Both the position numbers and the translations under genes were made by a program. DNA of 64,000 bases from Halopseudomonas pelagia (GTDB lineage Bacteria > Pseudomonadota > Gammaproteobacteria > Pseudomonadales > Pseudomonadaceae). Below the pieces are notes generated by a model. It saw nothing but the letters and a program-made list of their open reading frames with translations. It had not been told where the DNA came from and made no database searches. Below, piece after piece: positions 36,913 to 45,366 of this stretch. The stretch is from assembly GCF_009497895.1 (NCBI RefSeq), contig NZ_CP033116.1:744001-808000 (forward strand), written 5' to 3'. The first letter of the stretch is position 1. The number at the start of each line of letters is the position of its first letter.

Positions 36913-37809
36913 ATGCGAATGCGCATTCTGTTGTTGGGCGCAGACTCCCTGATGGGTCAGGCGGTACTGCGTCTGGCGGCAGCCGAAGAGATAGCCATTG
37001 ATGCGGTTGAGCGTCCAGAGCAAGGTTGGAAGGCAGAGCAGCTCAAGCACTGGTTTACCGAGTATCAGCCAGATGCGGTAGTCAATCTGGCTTTTTACCA
37101 TCAGCACTTCCAGCTGGGGTCCAATGACGGCGACAATCTGGCACTGCAGCGCAAGTTCGGCAAGGAGCTGATAGCGCTGAGCAAACAGGCAGACAGCTTG
37201 TTGTTTCTGCTTTCCAGTGCGCGAGTGTTCGATGGTTTGAAGACCACGGCCTATACCGAGAAGGACGCGCTGGCGCCTGGCGATGCGCTGGGACAGTTGC
37301 ATGTGGATATGGAGAAACAGCTCAAGGACCATTGCGCGCGGCACATCATGCTACGCCTGGGCTGGGTGCTGGATGGCTCACCCGACGGGCAGCTTGCCGG
37401 GCTTTTGCAGCAGTTGCGCAGCGGTGAGCCGATGCTGCTGGCGGAGGAGTGGCGGGGTAACCCAACCCCGGTAAACGATGCCGCCCGTGTGGTACTGGCG
37501 ATCCTCAAACAGCTGGATTGTGATGCGCCGTTATATGGCACCTATCACTATGGCAGCAGTGAGGCGTCCAGTTGGATCAGTTTCGTGAAAAGTCTGGCGC
37601 AGGAGTTGTTGGCGACCAAGCAGCTTGATAGCGTGCCGACGATCCGTTCCGTGCCATTCGATCAACAATTGGATAGCGCATGGGAGCCGCAGAATGCGGT
37701 ATTGAGCAGCCGTCGGCTATTGATGGCTTTTGGTATCAAGCCTCGCGCCTGGCGCGCGCAGCTACCTGAGCTATTGGCCAGTGTGCCGCCCAATAGCAAA
37801 GCAGAATAA
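36913..37809 (+). CDS. RmlD-like sugar-nucleotide-binding protein, active site degenerate
   Basis: A 298-residue extended SDR protein similar to dTDP-4-dehydrorhamnose reductase (RmlD). The nucleotide-binding region is ILLLGADSLMGQAVLRL. Family landmarks include SSARVFDG, the EKDALAP segment and LRLGWVLDG. The catalytic Tyr-x3-Lys is missing: the aligned residues are Leu and His in GDALGQLHVDME. No other rhamnose genes are nearby. It may therefore be a binding or regulatory protein rather than a reductase. The start follows AAGGTCAAGAT; ATG 36919 is an alternative. Confidence 0.65.
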   Translation: MRMRILLLGADSLMGQAVLRLAAAEEIAIDAVERPEQGWKAEQLKHWFTEYQPDAVVNLAFYHQHFQLGSNDGDNLALQRKFGKELIALSKQADSLLFLLSSARVFDGLKTTAYTEKDALAPGDALGQLHVDMEKQLKDHCARHIMLRLGWVLDGSPDGQLAGLLQQLRSGEPMLLAEEWRGNPTPVNDAARVVLAILKQLDCDAPLYGTYHYGSSEASSWISFVKSLAQELLATKQLDSVPTIRSVPFDQQLDSAWEPQNAVLSSRRLLMAFGIKPRAWRAQLPELLASVPPNSKAE

Positions 37810-37828
37810 CGGCCGCCTGGCGGCCGTT
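37808..37828. other. Hairpin between convergent genes
   Basis: AACGGCCG (37808-37815) pairs perfectly with CGGCCGTT (37821-37828) around CCTGG, overlapping the stop codon of the RmlD-like gene and 20 bases from the end of the convergent ompW gene. No T-run follows on either strand, so termination would be weak or Rho-assisted. Confidence 0.45.
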
Positions 37829-37847
37829 CACATCATCCTCTGCGTGC

Positions 37848-38513
37848 TTAGAACTTGTAACCCAGAGCAAGCATGTACACCCATGGATCAATTTCCACAT
37901 CCACCTTGGCTGGTGCTCCGCCGACCTTGAAAGTGGCTTCGGTATCGATATCCACATGCCATACCGAGGCGTTCAGCAACACCTTGTCGGTTAGCTGATA
38001 ATCCACGCCGGCCTCGAGTGCCAAGCCCCATGAATCGCTTAGCGACAGATCACTGAATCCGGCCGCTTTATTGGCCGAAGTGAAATCTTCGCTAAAGAAC
38101 GTGGTGTAGTTCAGGCCCGCGCCCACATAGGGCTGCAGGGCCGCGCCTGCCCCCATCGGGAAGTATTGCAGCGTTAGGGTAGGGGGTAGATGCTTGATGT
38201 CGGCCAGCTTGCCCACGCCGTTCAGGTTGATGTCGTGACTGAACGGCGTAGCGGCGAGAATGCCAATACCGTACTTGTCCGTGAGCATGTAAGTGCCGGT
38301 AATACCCACTTGCACGTCACTGTCGACACCTACTTCCAATCCTGTGTTCGCGCCACCGATGATCACATCATCGCTGTTCTCCTGAGGGTCGACAGCCGCC
38401 ACGCCAACGCGAACGATGGTATCGCCGGCTTGATGCGCGTAGACCGCCGAGGTGGCCAACAGGGCGGGGATAAGCAGTAGGCCGGCGGCCAGTTGAGTAG
38501 TGCAACGAGACAT
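37848..38513 (-). CDS. ompW: OmpW/OprG-family outer-membrane protein
   Basis: A 221-residue eight-stranded beta-barrel. The signal peptide ends at VYA before HQAGDTIVRVGVAAVDPQ, the typical mature start. PPTLTLQYFPMG and the C-terminal YMLALGYKF are family signatures. Such proteins let small hydrophobic molecules diffuse across the outer membrane. The P. aeruginosa homologue OprG depends on Anr under low oxygen, and a matching Anr-type promoter is visible here (38546-38587). Confidence 0.92.
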   Translation of the reverse strand: MSRCTTQLAAGLLLIPALLATSAVYAHQAGDTIVRVGVAAVDPQENSDDVIIGGANTGLEVGVDSDVQVGITGTYMLTDKYGIGILAATPFSHDINLNGVGKLADIKHLPPTLTLQYFPMGAGAALQPYVGAGLNYTTFFSEDFTSANKAAGFSDLSLSDSWGLALEAGVDYQLTDKVLLNASVWHVDIDTEATFKVGGAPAKVDVEIDPWVYMLALGYKF

Positions 38514-38545
38514 GAGGTAACTCCTGGGCTTGTGATAATGGCGCC

Positions 38546-38587
38546 ATGGTAGTGATCGCGTTGAACCCGCTTATTGATCTGAAGCAA
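38546..38587 (-). promoter_or_regulatory. Anr/FNR-type class II promoter of ompW
   Basis: TTGATCTGAAGCAA (38574-38587) matches the Anr box TTGAT-N4-ATCAA at nine of ten fixed positions. On the minus strand TACCAT (38551-38546) lies exactly where a -10 hexamer falls when the box is centred at -41.5. The geometry predicts oxygen-responsive activation. Confidence 0.6.
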
Positions 38588-38635
38588 GAATTGCCTCGGG
38601 AGGGCTGCGACCGTCTGCCGCAGGCGTATTAGCAC

Positions 38636-38671
38636 TTGAACTCTGCTTGTGAGTAAATGATAATGCTTCTC
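38636..38671 (+). promoter_or_regulatory. Fur-box promoter of the TonB operon
   Basis: TTGAAC (38636-38641) is followed after 17 bases by GATAAT (38659-38664). GTAAATGATAATGCTTCTC (38653-38671) matches the 19-base Fur consensus at 14 positions and covers the -10. This predicts iron repression of the DUF3450-ttpC-exbB-exbD-tonB-TPR operon. Confidence 0.6.
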
Positions 38672-38717
38672 TTTTAAGTCGCCTGATTCTCAGGCACGGA
38701 TACTCTGGAGAGTATGG

Positions 38718-39494
38718 ATGAGAGCGGTTTGGTTACTGCTGGCGGTCATGCTGCCAGCGGCAGTAGTGGCGCAGGACGTTACTGATCGGGCGCTGGACGA
38801 GAGCGAGGCTTTGATGCGTGATGCTCAGGGTTCTCAGCAGCGTATCGAGCAATTGGACGATGCAACACGCGAGGCGCTGCTGCGCTATCGTGAAGCGGTT
38901 CAGCAGCGCGAACAGTTAGGTGAGTACAACACCCGCCTGGGCGACATGGTCGCCGCGCAGCAGGCCGAGCTGGAAAGCCTTGAAGGCCAGCTCAGCAGTA
39001 TCGAAGACACCCAGCGCGAACTGCTGCCGCTAATGCAGCGCATGCTCGATTCGCTGGAGCAGTTCGTTGCGCTGGACCTTCCCTTTCTGCCCGAAGAGCG
39101 CGGCGAACGCATCGACCAGCTGCGGGATTTGATGCTGCGCTCGGATGTCAGTGTGGCGGAGAAATACCGCCGGCTGATCGAGGCCTATCAGATTGAAAGT
39201 GATTACGGCCGCACACTTGAAGCCTGGCGCGGCAGCCTGGAACAGGGCGACAGTGTGCGGGTGGTCGACTATCTGCGTCTGGGCCGCGTGATGTTCTTCT
39301 ATCAGAGCCTGGATGGGCGCGAGCAAGGCTATTGGGATGCTGAAAGCCAGGCCTGGACGCCGCTGCCTAACGAGTATCGCCGCACCATGGAGCAGGGCAT
39401 GCGCATGGCGCGTCAACAGCAGACACCGATGATGCTGCGTCTGCCCTTGCCCCCCGTCTCAGAGCAATCAAGCCCGCAGGAGAGCCAGCCATGA
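38718..39494 (+). CDS. DUF3450 periplasmic coiled-coil protein
   Basis: A 258-residue secreted protein with signal peptide MRAVWLLLAVMLPAAVVA and a long predicted coiled coil (about residues 25-105, heptad-like Gln/Glu/Leu pattern). It then has the DUF3450 core (FLPEERGERIDQLRDLMLRSDVSVAEKYRRLIEAYQIE). Proteins of this type are found with TtpC-containing TonB systems of vibrios and marine gammaproteobacteria. They probably assist assembly of the energising complex. It is first in the operon; its stop overlaps the next gene by four bases. Confidence 0.85.
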   Translation: MRAVWLLLAVMLPAAVVAQDVTDRALDESEALMRDAQGSQQRIEQLDDATREALLRYREAVQQREQLGEYNTRLGDMVAAQQAELESLEGQLSSIEDTQRELLPLMQRMLDSLEQFVALDLPFLPEERGERIDQLRDLMLRSDVSVAEKYRRLIEAYQIESDYGRTLEAWRGSLEQGDSVRVVDYLRLGRVMFFYQSLDGREQGYWDAESQAWTPLPNEYRRTMEQGMRMARQQQTPMMLRLPLPPVSEQSSPQESQP

Positions 39495-40837
39495 AGCATC
39501 TATTAATTGGCTTGTCTCTGGCCTTGCTGGCACCGATGAGCCTGGCTCAGCCGGCAAGCCTGGATGATCTTTTGCGCAACATCCGCGACGTGCGCAGCAG
39601 CGAGCAGAGCGCCATGCAAGAGCGTGAATCACGCTTTATTGCCGAGCGCGACCAGCAGCAGCGGCGCATGCGCGAGGCCGAGCAGGCGTTGGCACCAGTC
39701 AAGGCAGAAGCAGATCGGCTCAAGGCCGAGTTTGATCGCCTGGAAACGGCTTTGGCTGAAGTGGAAGCTGAACTTGAGCAGCGCAGCGGCAATCTGGGCG
39801 AACTGTTCGGCGTGGTCCGTCAGACGGCGGGCGACACGCAGAGTCAGTGGCAGGATTCGTTGCTGAACATGCAGTTCCCCGAGCGCATGCAGACGTTGGA
39901 AAGCCTCTCGGCCAGCCGCGGTATTCCGACGGTAGAGGCACTGGAAAACTTCTGGTACCTGTTGCAACAGGATATGACCGCCAGCGGCAAAATCAGCCGC
40001 TTCGAGGCGCCAGTGGTCGGCCGCGATGGTGAGCAGCGAGTGCTGCCAGTGGTCAGAGTGGGCCCCTTTGTCGCGCTGCAAGGCGACGATTATCTGCTCT
40101 ATCAGGCCGATACCGAGCGCTTGCTGGTAGCGCCGCGGCAGCCGGAAGGTAGCGGTTTGATCGATGAGTTCACGCAGCCTCGTAGCGAGCTCGCCGATCT
40201 GCAGGTTGATCCAACCCGGGGCAACGTGATCCAGCAATTGCAGCAAACCCCGAGCCTGATCGAACGTGTTCATCAGGGTGGCGTAGTGGGTTATGTGATC
40301 ATCGCTTTGGGTGTGCTGGGTTTGGTGCTGGCACTCTGGCGTCTCGGTTGGCTGCAACGCACCAGTCAGCGAGTGGATCGCCAGGTCGCGGACCTGGGAA
40401 ACCTCAATCGAAACAACCCGTTGGGCCGCGTATTGGGAGTAATCGGCAGTCGTCCCAAGCTCGACCAACTGGACACGCTGGAGCTCAAACTGGACGAGGC
40501 CATTCTCAAGGAAACACCTTCGCTGGAGCGCTGGCAGGGGTTGATCAAACTGCTTGCGGCAGTCGCACCGCTATTGGGTCTGCTGGGTACAGTGACGGGC
40601 ATGATCGCGACCTTTCAGGCGATCACCCTGTTTGGTACAGGCGATCCGAAATTGATGGCGGAGGGTATCTCTCAGGCATTGGTGACGACGGTGCTGGGTC
40701 TGGTAGTGGCGATTCCGCTGCTGTTCATGCATAGCCTGGTCGCCGCACGCAGTAAGGCCTTGATCCAGTTGCTGGAACAGCAGAGTGCCGGTTTGATCGC
40801 GCTGCATCTGGGTGGCGAGGAGCCGCGAGATGGCTGA
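39491..40837 (+). CDS. TtpC-like MotA/TolQ/ExbB proton-channel protein
   Basis: A 448-residue inner-membrane protein with a signal sequence (MKHLLIGLSLALLAPMSLA) and a periplasmic coiled-coil region (about 25-110). A MotA/TolQ/ExbB domain forms the C-terminal third, with membrane segments at VVGYVIIALGVLGLVLALW, LLAAVAPLLGLLGTVTGMI and LVTTVLGLVVAIPLLF. This layout equals TtpC of the Vibrio TonB2 system, an extra ExbB-like component required for transport there. It is followed by a separate short ExbB, confirming a TonB2-type complex. Confidence 0.85.
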   Translation: MKHLLIGLSLALLAPMSLAQPASLDDLLRNIRDVRSSEQSAMQERESRFIAERDQQQRRMREAEQALAPVKAEADRLKAEFDRLETALAEVEAELEQRSGNLGELFGVVRQTAGDTQSQWQDSLLNMQFPERMQTLESLSASRGIPTVEALENFWYLLQQDMTASGKISRFEAPVVGRDGEQRVLPVVRVGPFVALQGDDYLLYQADTERLLVAPRQPEGSGLIDEFTQPRSELADLQVDPTRGNVIQQLQQTPSLIERVHQGGVVGYVIIALGVLGLVLALWRLGWLQRTSQRVDRQVADLGNLNRNNPLGRVLGVIGSRPKLDQLDTLELKLDEAILKETPSLERWQGLIKLLAAVAPLLGLLGTVTGMIATFQAITLFGTGDPKLMAEGISQALVTTVLGLVVAIPLLFMHSLVAARSKALIQLLEQQSAGLIALHLGGEEPRDG

Positions 40838-41345
40838 GGGGTTTTGGCTGCTCAGGGACTTCCTGGACAGCGGTGGCTGGGTGCTGTGGAGCATTCTGCT
40901 GGTCACTGTACTGCTCTGGACGCTGATGGTTGAGCGGCTATGGTTTCTGGCCAGGGTCTTCCCCACGGAGGCGGGGCAACTGCAGCAACGCTGGCTGGCG
41001 CGTGCAGATCGCACCAGCCCGGCGGCACGGCATATCCGCGCGGCCTGGTTGTCTCGTGCTCATCAACACCTCGGCCGGTTTCTGCCGATGGTGCGCGTAT
41101 TGATCGCACTTTGTCCGTTGCTTGGCTTGCTGGGTACGGTCAGCGGCATGATTGAAGTATTCGACGTGATGGCCCTGAGCGGCAACGGTAACCCACGGGC
41201 CATGGCGGCGGGTGTGTCCCGCGCCACCGTGCCGACCATGGCCGGCATGGTCATCGCCATCAGTGGTTTGTTCTGCCTGGCACGACTGGATCAGCAATCA
41301 CGCCGGGCCTTGCAGCGGCTCAATGACCGACTGCGTTTTGAATAG
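40830..41345 (+). CDS. exbB: ExbB-like biopolymer transport protein
   Basis: A 171-residue MotA/TolQ/ExbB proton-channel protein with three membrane segments (WVLWSILLVTVLLWTLMVERLW; VLIALCPLLGLLGTVSGMIEVF; TMAGMVIAISGLFCLARL). ATG 40830 overlaps the end of the TtpC-like gene by eight bases and has GAGGAG nine bases upstream. With ExbD it forms the motor that energises TonB using the proton gradient. Confidence 0.9.
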   Translation: MAEGFWLLRDFLDSGGWVLWSILLVTVLLWTLMVERLWFLARVFPTEAGQLQQRWLARADRTSPAARHIRAAWLSRAHQHLGRFLPMVRVLIALCPLLGLLGTVSGMIEVFDVMALSGNGNPRAMAAGVSRATVPTMAGMVIAISGLFCLARLDQQSRRALQRLNDRLRFE

Positions 41346-41355
41346 GAAGTAGTCC

Positions 41356-41775
41356 ATGCGAATGCGCAGGCACCATACGGGTAATGACGAAGAAGCCGGG
41401 ATCGATATGACCCCGATGCTGGATATCGTTTTTATCATGCTGATTTTCTTTATCGTCACCAGCTCTTTTATCAAGGAGTCGGGGATTACGGTTGACAGTC
41501 CCTCGGCAGCCAGCGCCAGCGAGCAGCCAAAAGGTAATATTCTGGTGGCCGTGAGCGCCAATGGCGAGATCTGGATTGACCGCCAGCAGGTCGATGTGCG
41601 CGCCTTGCGGGCGGCTGTCGAGCGCATGCGTGTCGACCAGCCGGATAGTTCAGTGGTGGTGCAGGCTGATCGCGAATCGCGCAGCGGCCTGGTGATCCAG
41701 GTGATGGATCAGATCCGCCTTGCCGGTGTGCAGGATGTAGCGCTGGCCGCGACGGCCGGAACTGAGGGTCGCTGA
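41356..41775 (+). CDS. exbD: ExbD-like biopolymer transport protein
   Basis: A 139-residue protein with one N-terminal membrane segment containing the essential acidic residue (IDMTPMLDIVFIMLIFFIVTSSF, Asp near 25) and a periplasmic domain with the VVVQADRESRSGLVIQVMDQIRLAGVQDVALA motif. It partners ExbB and TonB in the same operon, and its stop overlaps the tonB start by one base. Confidence 0.92.
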   Translation: MRMRRHHTGNDEEAGIDMTPMLDIVFIMLIFFIVTSSFIKESGITVDSPSAASASEQPKGNILVAVSANGEIWIDRQQVDVRALRAAVERMRVDQPDSSVVVQADRESRSGLVIQVMDQIRLAGVQDVALAATAGTEGR

Positions 41776-42452
41776 TGCGTCTGGCCCTGAGTTTTGTCGC
41801 GGCGTTGTTGGTCGCCTTGGCGCTGTTCGCGCTGATGTTGGTGCTGGTGATGCCGCCAAGGGATGACGCGGACCCGGTGGAAGAGCTGGCGCGGGTCAGT
41901 TTCGTGCGTTCGGTCAGCGATACTCAGAGCGACAGTCGCGAACGTCAGCAGCGCGAAGCACCGGACCGGCCGCAACCACCCGATCAGCCGCCAGTGCAGC
42001 CGACCCCGCCGCAGCCCCAGGTCAGCGCCGCCATGGATCTGAATATCAGCGTGCCTAATGTACCGACCCAGATTCAGGTCAGCAGCGCGCCGTCCCTGGC
42101 AGGGTTGACAGCCGCGCAGGTTGAGGCCGCGCCGCAGCCCGCCGCGCCACCGCCGGACTCTTCACCCTCGGTATCGGAAGAGGTTACCCCGCTGACCGAT
42201 GTGCCGCCCAACTACCCGCAGCGCGCATTGGCTTCGGGCATCGAAGGCGAGGTGACGTTGGCCTTTACCATCACCGCCGAGGGCCGGGTGGAAAACTTGC
42301 GCGTGTCTGACGCCAAACCACCCGGGGTCTTTGATCGTGAAGCCCGGCGGGCAGCCAGCCGCTGGCGCTTTGCGCCACGCCGGGAGAATGGCCAGGCGGT
42401 GGCGCGTGAGGCCACCAAAACACTCTATTTCCGTCTGGATGGAGGTCGCTGA
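41775..42452 (+). CDS. tonB: TonB-family energy-transducing protein
   Basis: A 225-residue protein with an N-terminal anchor (residues 1-28), a Pro-rich linker (about 60-85, RPQPPDQPPVQPTPPQPQ) and a C-terminal TonB domain (about 140-225). The domain contains VPPNYPQRALASGIEGEVTLAFTI and FDREARRAASRWRF. It reaches across the periplasm to TonB boxes of outer-membrane receptors, which could include BtuB (62097). It is short, like TonB2 proteins. Confidence 0.92.
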   Translation: MRLALSFVAALLVALALFALMLVLVMPPRDDADPVEELARVSFVRSVSDTQSDSRERQQREAPDRPQPPDQPPVQPTPPQPQVSAAMDLNISVPNVPTQIQVSSAPSLAGLTAAQVEAAPQPAAPPPDSSPSVSEEVTPLTDVPPNYPQRALASGIEGEVTLAFTITAEGRVENLRVSDAKPPGVFDREARRAASRWRFAPRRENGQAVAREATKTLYFRLDGGR

Positions 42453-43531
42453 TGCGTGCTCTCATCATGCTACTCATGCTCTGGGGCGCAGCAGTACAGG
42501 CGCAGTCGATCGATCCGGCTGCTTTTGCGGCGCTGAATAAAGCCCAGCAGGCGCAACAAAACGGTGATTACAGTGCCGCGGGTAACAGCTTGCGTGCGGC
42601 CCTGGAGCAGGCCACTGACGGCAGCATCGAGCAGGCGTTGGTCGAACAGCGCCTGGGTTACCTGGCGATTGCCCGTGATCGCAACGCCGAAGCTATCGGC
42701 TGGCTGCGCAAAGCGTTAAGCCGTGAACAACTGGATGCCGAAGCCGCCAGCCAGGATCGGCGCAATCTGGCGCAGTTGCTGGCTGCTGAAGGGCAGGCGC
42801 GCGAAGCCGCAGCTCTGTTGGAAACCGAATTGGCAGCGGGTTCTTTGCCACCCGAGAATCGGCGGCTGTTGGTGCAGCTGTATAACCAGCTGGAGCAGTA
42901 CAGCAAGGCATTGCCCTTGGCCGAGCAGGTGGTGCGTGAGGAGCCGGGCGCTGACGCCGTCTGGTATCAATTGCTGGTGGGTATGAATTATCGGCTGCAG
43001 CGGTATGAGGCGGCGGAGCGCTGGTTGAAAGTACTGCTTAAGCGCGAGCCGGGCAACGCTGAATACTGGCGACAGTTGGCCGGTATGCAGAGTCTCGATA
43101 AGCGCCAGCGCGCCGCTGCGGGTACGCTGCGATTGGCCTATGAAGCTGGCATTCGTTTCAAGGCCCAGGACCTGGATAATCTGGTTGCGCTGCAGGTCAA
43201 TGCCGGCGCCCCCTGGCAGGCCGCCAGGCTACTGGAAGCGCTGCTCAAACGGCAGCTATTAGCGGCCAATGGCGCCCGGCAGGAACGTCTGGCGCAATTA
43301 TGGCAGCAAGCCCGCGATCACGATCGAGCCAAATCCGCTTGGACGGCGTTGGCGCGCAGCTCTGGCCGGGCTGACCATTGGCTACGTGTAGCAGCCATTC
43401 AGCTCAACCAGGGTGATTGGGAGGAATTGTTGAGCAGCCTTGAGCTGGCCCGTCCCGCCGCCAGTGCCGAGCAACGCCGTACGCTTAATCAGTGGGCCAG
43501 TTACGCCCGTCAGGCGCAGGAAGAAGGTTAA
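42452..43531 (+). CDS. TPR-repeat periplasmic protein of the TonB operon
   Basis: A 359-residue secreted protein (signal MRALIMLLMLWGAAVQA) made of tetratricopeptide-like helical repeats, with an Ala/Leu/Gln-rich pattern across about residues 30-330 (for example ALVEQRLGYLAIARDRNAEAIGWLRKAL). It overlaps tonB by one base (TGATG), so it belongs to the operon. TPR proteins accompany TonB2 systems in other marine gammaproteobacteria; the exact role is unknown. Confidence 0.8.
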   Translation: MRALIMLLMLWGAAVQAQSIDPAAFAALNKAQQAQQNGDYSAAGNSLRAALEQATDGSIEQALVEQRLGYLAIARDRNAEAIGWLRKALSREQLDAEAASQDRRNLAQLLAAEGQAREAAALLETELAAGSLPPENRRLLVQLYNQLEQYSKALPLAEQVVREEPGADAVWYQLLVGMNYRLQRYEAAERWLKVLLKREPGNAEYWRQLAGMQSLDKRQRAAAGTLRLAYEAGIRFKAQDLDNLVALQVNAGAPWQAARLLEALLKRQLLAANGARQERLAQLWQQARDHDRAKSAWTALARSSGRADHWLRVAAIQLNQGDWEELLSSLELARPAASAEQRRTLNQWASYARQAQEEG

Positions 43532-43564
43532 AACCACGCGGCTGGCGCGCACTCAGAGTCGCGC

Positions 43565-44086
43565 TCAGTAGGTGTAGGGCTCAATGCTGGCGTTGGCAAT
43601 CTTGTAACCGGCGTTGGCCAGATCGCTTTCCACCGCTTCGACCTGCATCGACCCGGTAATCCAGAAAGGTTGATACAGCGCCTCCAGCTTGATGCCCGTC
43701 TCGCTTTGTACATACACGGTCTGGTTGGACGGCGGTGGCGGCACATGGATGCAGGCCCCAAAGTACGGCACCAGGAGAAACTCGTTCACCACGCCGTCAT
43801 CATTGATGCCGAGCGGCACTATGTAGCCAGGGAGCTTTACCTCACGGCCATTCAGTTCCGCTACCACCGGCGCGGCCGGCTCTACCTGCACGGCCGGATC
43901 ACCAAACTCCTCATCACTCAGGGTATCGGCCAATGCCGATAGGTCGTGTGTGGGCTGCGGTGAGCCCATGACGTCCCGAGCTTCCGGGGGCACCAGGTCG
44001 CCCCAGGCCAGCTCTTCGACAGCCAGAGCCGGCATCGTGTAGCACGCAAGCAGGGCAGCGCCGATCAGGGCGACACAAGTACGCAT
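43565..44086 (-). CDS. DUF3299 periplasmic protein of the zinc-linked cluster
   Basis: A 173-residue secreted protein with a signal peptide (MRTCVALIGAALLACYTMPALA) and a DUF3299 core: VKLPGYIVPLGINDDGVVNEFLLVPYFGACIHVPPPPSNQ, in which Cys and His could bind a metal. The start was set at ATG 44086 because TGAGG precedes it at six bases; ATG 44098 is possible. It is the last gene of a four-gene cluster with an ABC transporter and a DUF2796 protein, a set linked to zinc in Vibrio (Zrg) and Pseudomonas. Confidence 0.8.
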   Translation of the reverse strand: MRTCVALIGAALLACYTMPALAVEELAWGDLVPPEARDVMGSPQPTHDLSALADTLSDEEFGDPAVQVEPAAPVVAELNGREVKLPGYIVPLGINDDGVVNEFLLVPYFGACIHVPPPPSNQTVYVQSETGIKLEALYQPFWITGSMQVEAVESDLANAGYKIANASIEPYTY

Positions 44087-44097
44087 GAAATACCTCA

Positions 44098-45366
44098 TCA
44101 GGTTCGAATCGACAGGCCGTCAGCCAATGATTGGCGATAGGCGCGCCACGCGGGCACGCTGCCCATCAGAATGCTGGCCAGTAGAATAGCGCCCAATAGC
44201 GTCCATTCATACAGCCCTGGCGGCGTGATCGCGATGAACAGGCCGTATTGCGAGAGGATCAATGGCTGGCCAATCCACAGGCCCAGATAGAGCAAGCCCA
44301 GCCCCAGCAGGATGCCGGCGATGGCCAAGCTAGCGGCTTCCAGCAGGAGCAGCGCAAATACGTGGCGCGGTCGTGCTCCGACCGAACGCAGGATGGCCAT
44401 CTCCCGTCGGCGTTCGTTGAGGCTGCTGAGGATCGCCGTGAGCATGCCCACCAGCCCGGTCAGGACCACGAAGACCGAAACGATGAACAGGGCTTTTTCT
44501 GCCATGCCGAGCAAGCTCCATAACTCTTGTAACGCCACCCCCGGTAGCACGGCTTGCAAGGGTTCGCCGCCGTATTGATTGACCTCGCGCTGCACGGCGA
44601 AGGTGCTGATGCGGTTATTCAGCCCCAGCAAGATGGCGGTAATCGCAGTGGGCGTCAGGTCCAGTTCGCGCGCATCCTCGGCGCTGACTGCCGCTGCTCC
44701 GCGCGCTGGCATGCCTTGCTGCCAGTCCACATGCAGGGCTTGCATACCTTCCAGACTGATATGAATCGTGCGGTCTACTGGCGTTCCTGTGCGCGCCAGA
44801 ACGCCGCTGACCTGAAAAGGCTTATCCCCGTGATCGACGAAGCTCACCGCGCCGGTTCCATGGGCCAATACCAGTTCGGTGCCCAGTTCATAACCTAGCT
44901 CGCGAGCAATATCAGCCCCGATCACCGCGTCGTACAAGTCATCGAAAGGCGCGCCAGCGGTAAAGGTCAGTGCCTGGTCGCGGCCATGCCGGTAGTGGTC
45001 GAAATAGCTCTGGTTGGTGCCCATCACTTTGAAACCGCGGTGCGAGTCACCTAGCGAAAGGGGGATAGCCCAGTCCACCCGCGGATGCGAGGCGAAGTGC
45101 TCGAAGCTGTCCCAGCGTACGTTGTTGGTCGCATTGCCGATGCGAAACACCGAGTACAGCAGTAACTGCACTGATCCGGATCGGGCGCCGACAATCAGGT
45201 CGGTACCGGAAATGGTGCTGGCGAAACTGCTGCGCGCTTCAGTGCGCACTTTTTCCACGGCTAATAACAAGGTGACGCTCAAACCGATGGCGATCACCGT
45301 CAACAGAGCAGAAAAGCGGCGGTTGCCCAAACTCTTGATCGCCAGGCGCAACAGATACATCAACAC
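44098..45366 (-). CDS. FtsX/MacB-like ABC permease
   Basis: A 422-residue permease with one N-terminal and three C-terminal membrane segments and a large periplasmic domain between them (about residues 45-280). The C-terminal FtsX domain contains SLNERRREMAILRSVGARPRHVFALLLLEA. Such permeases work mechanically on periplasmic partners rather than as classic importers. It overlaps the ATPase gene by seven bases and ends one base into the DUF3299 region, so all are one operon. Confidence 0.88.
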   Translation of the reverse strand: MLMYLLRLAIKSLGNRRFSALLTVIAIGLSVTLLLAVEKVRTEARSSFASTISGTDLIVGARSGSVQLLLYSVFRIGNATNNVRWDSFEHFASHPRVDWAIPLSLGDSHRGFKVMGTNQSYFDHYRHGRDQALTFTAGAPFDDLYDAVIGADIARELGYELGTELVLAHGTGAVSFVDHGDKPFQVSGVLARTGTPVDRTIHISLEGMQALHVDWQQGMPARGAAAVSAEDARELDLTPTAITAILLGLNNRISTFAVQREVNQYGGEPLQAVLPGVALQELWSLLGMAEKALFIVSVFVVLTGLVGMLTAILSSLNERRREMAILRSVGARPRHVFALLLLEAASLAIAGILLGLGLLYLGLWIGQPLILSQYGLFIAITPPGLYEWTLLGAILLASILMGSVPAWRAYRQSLADGLSIRT

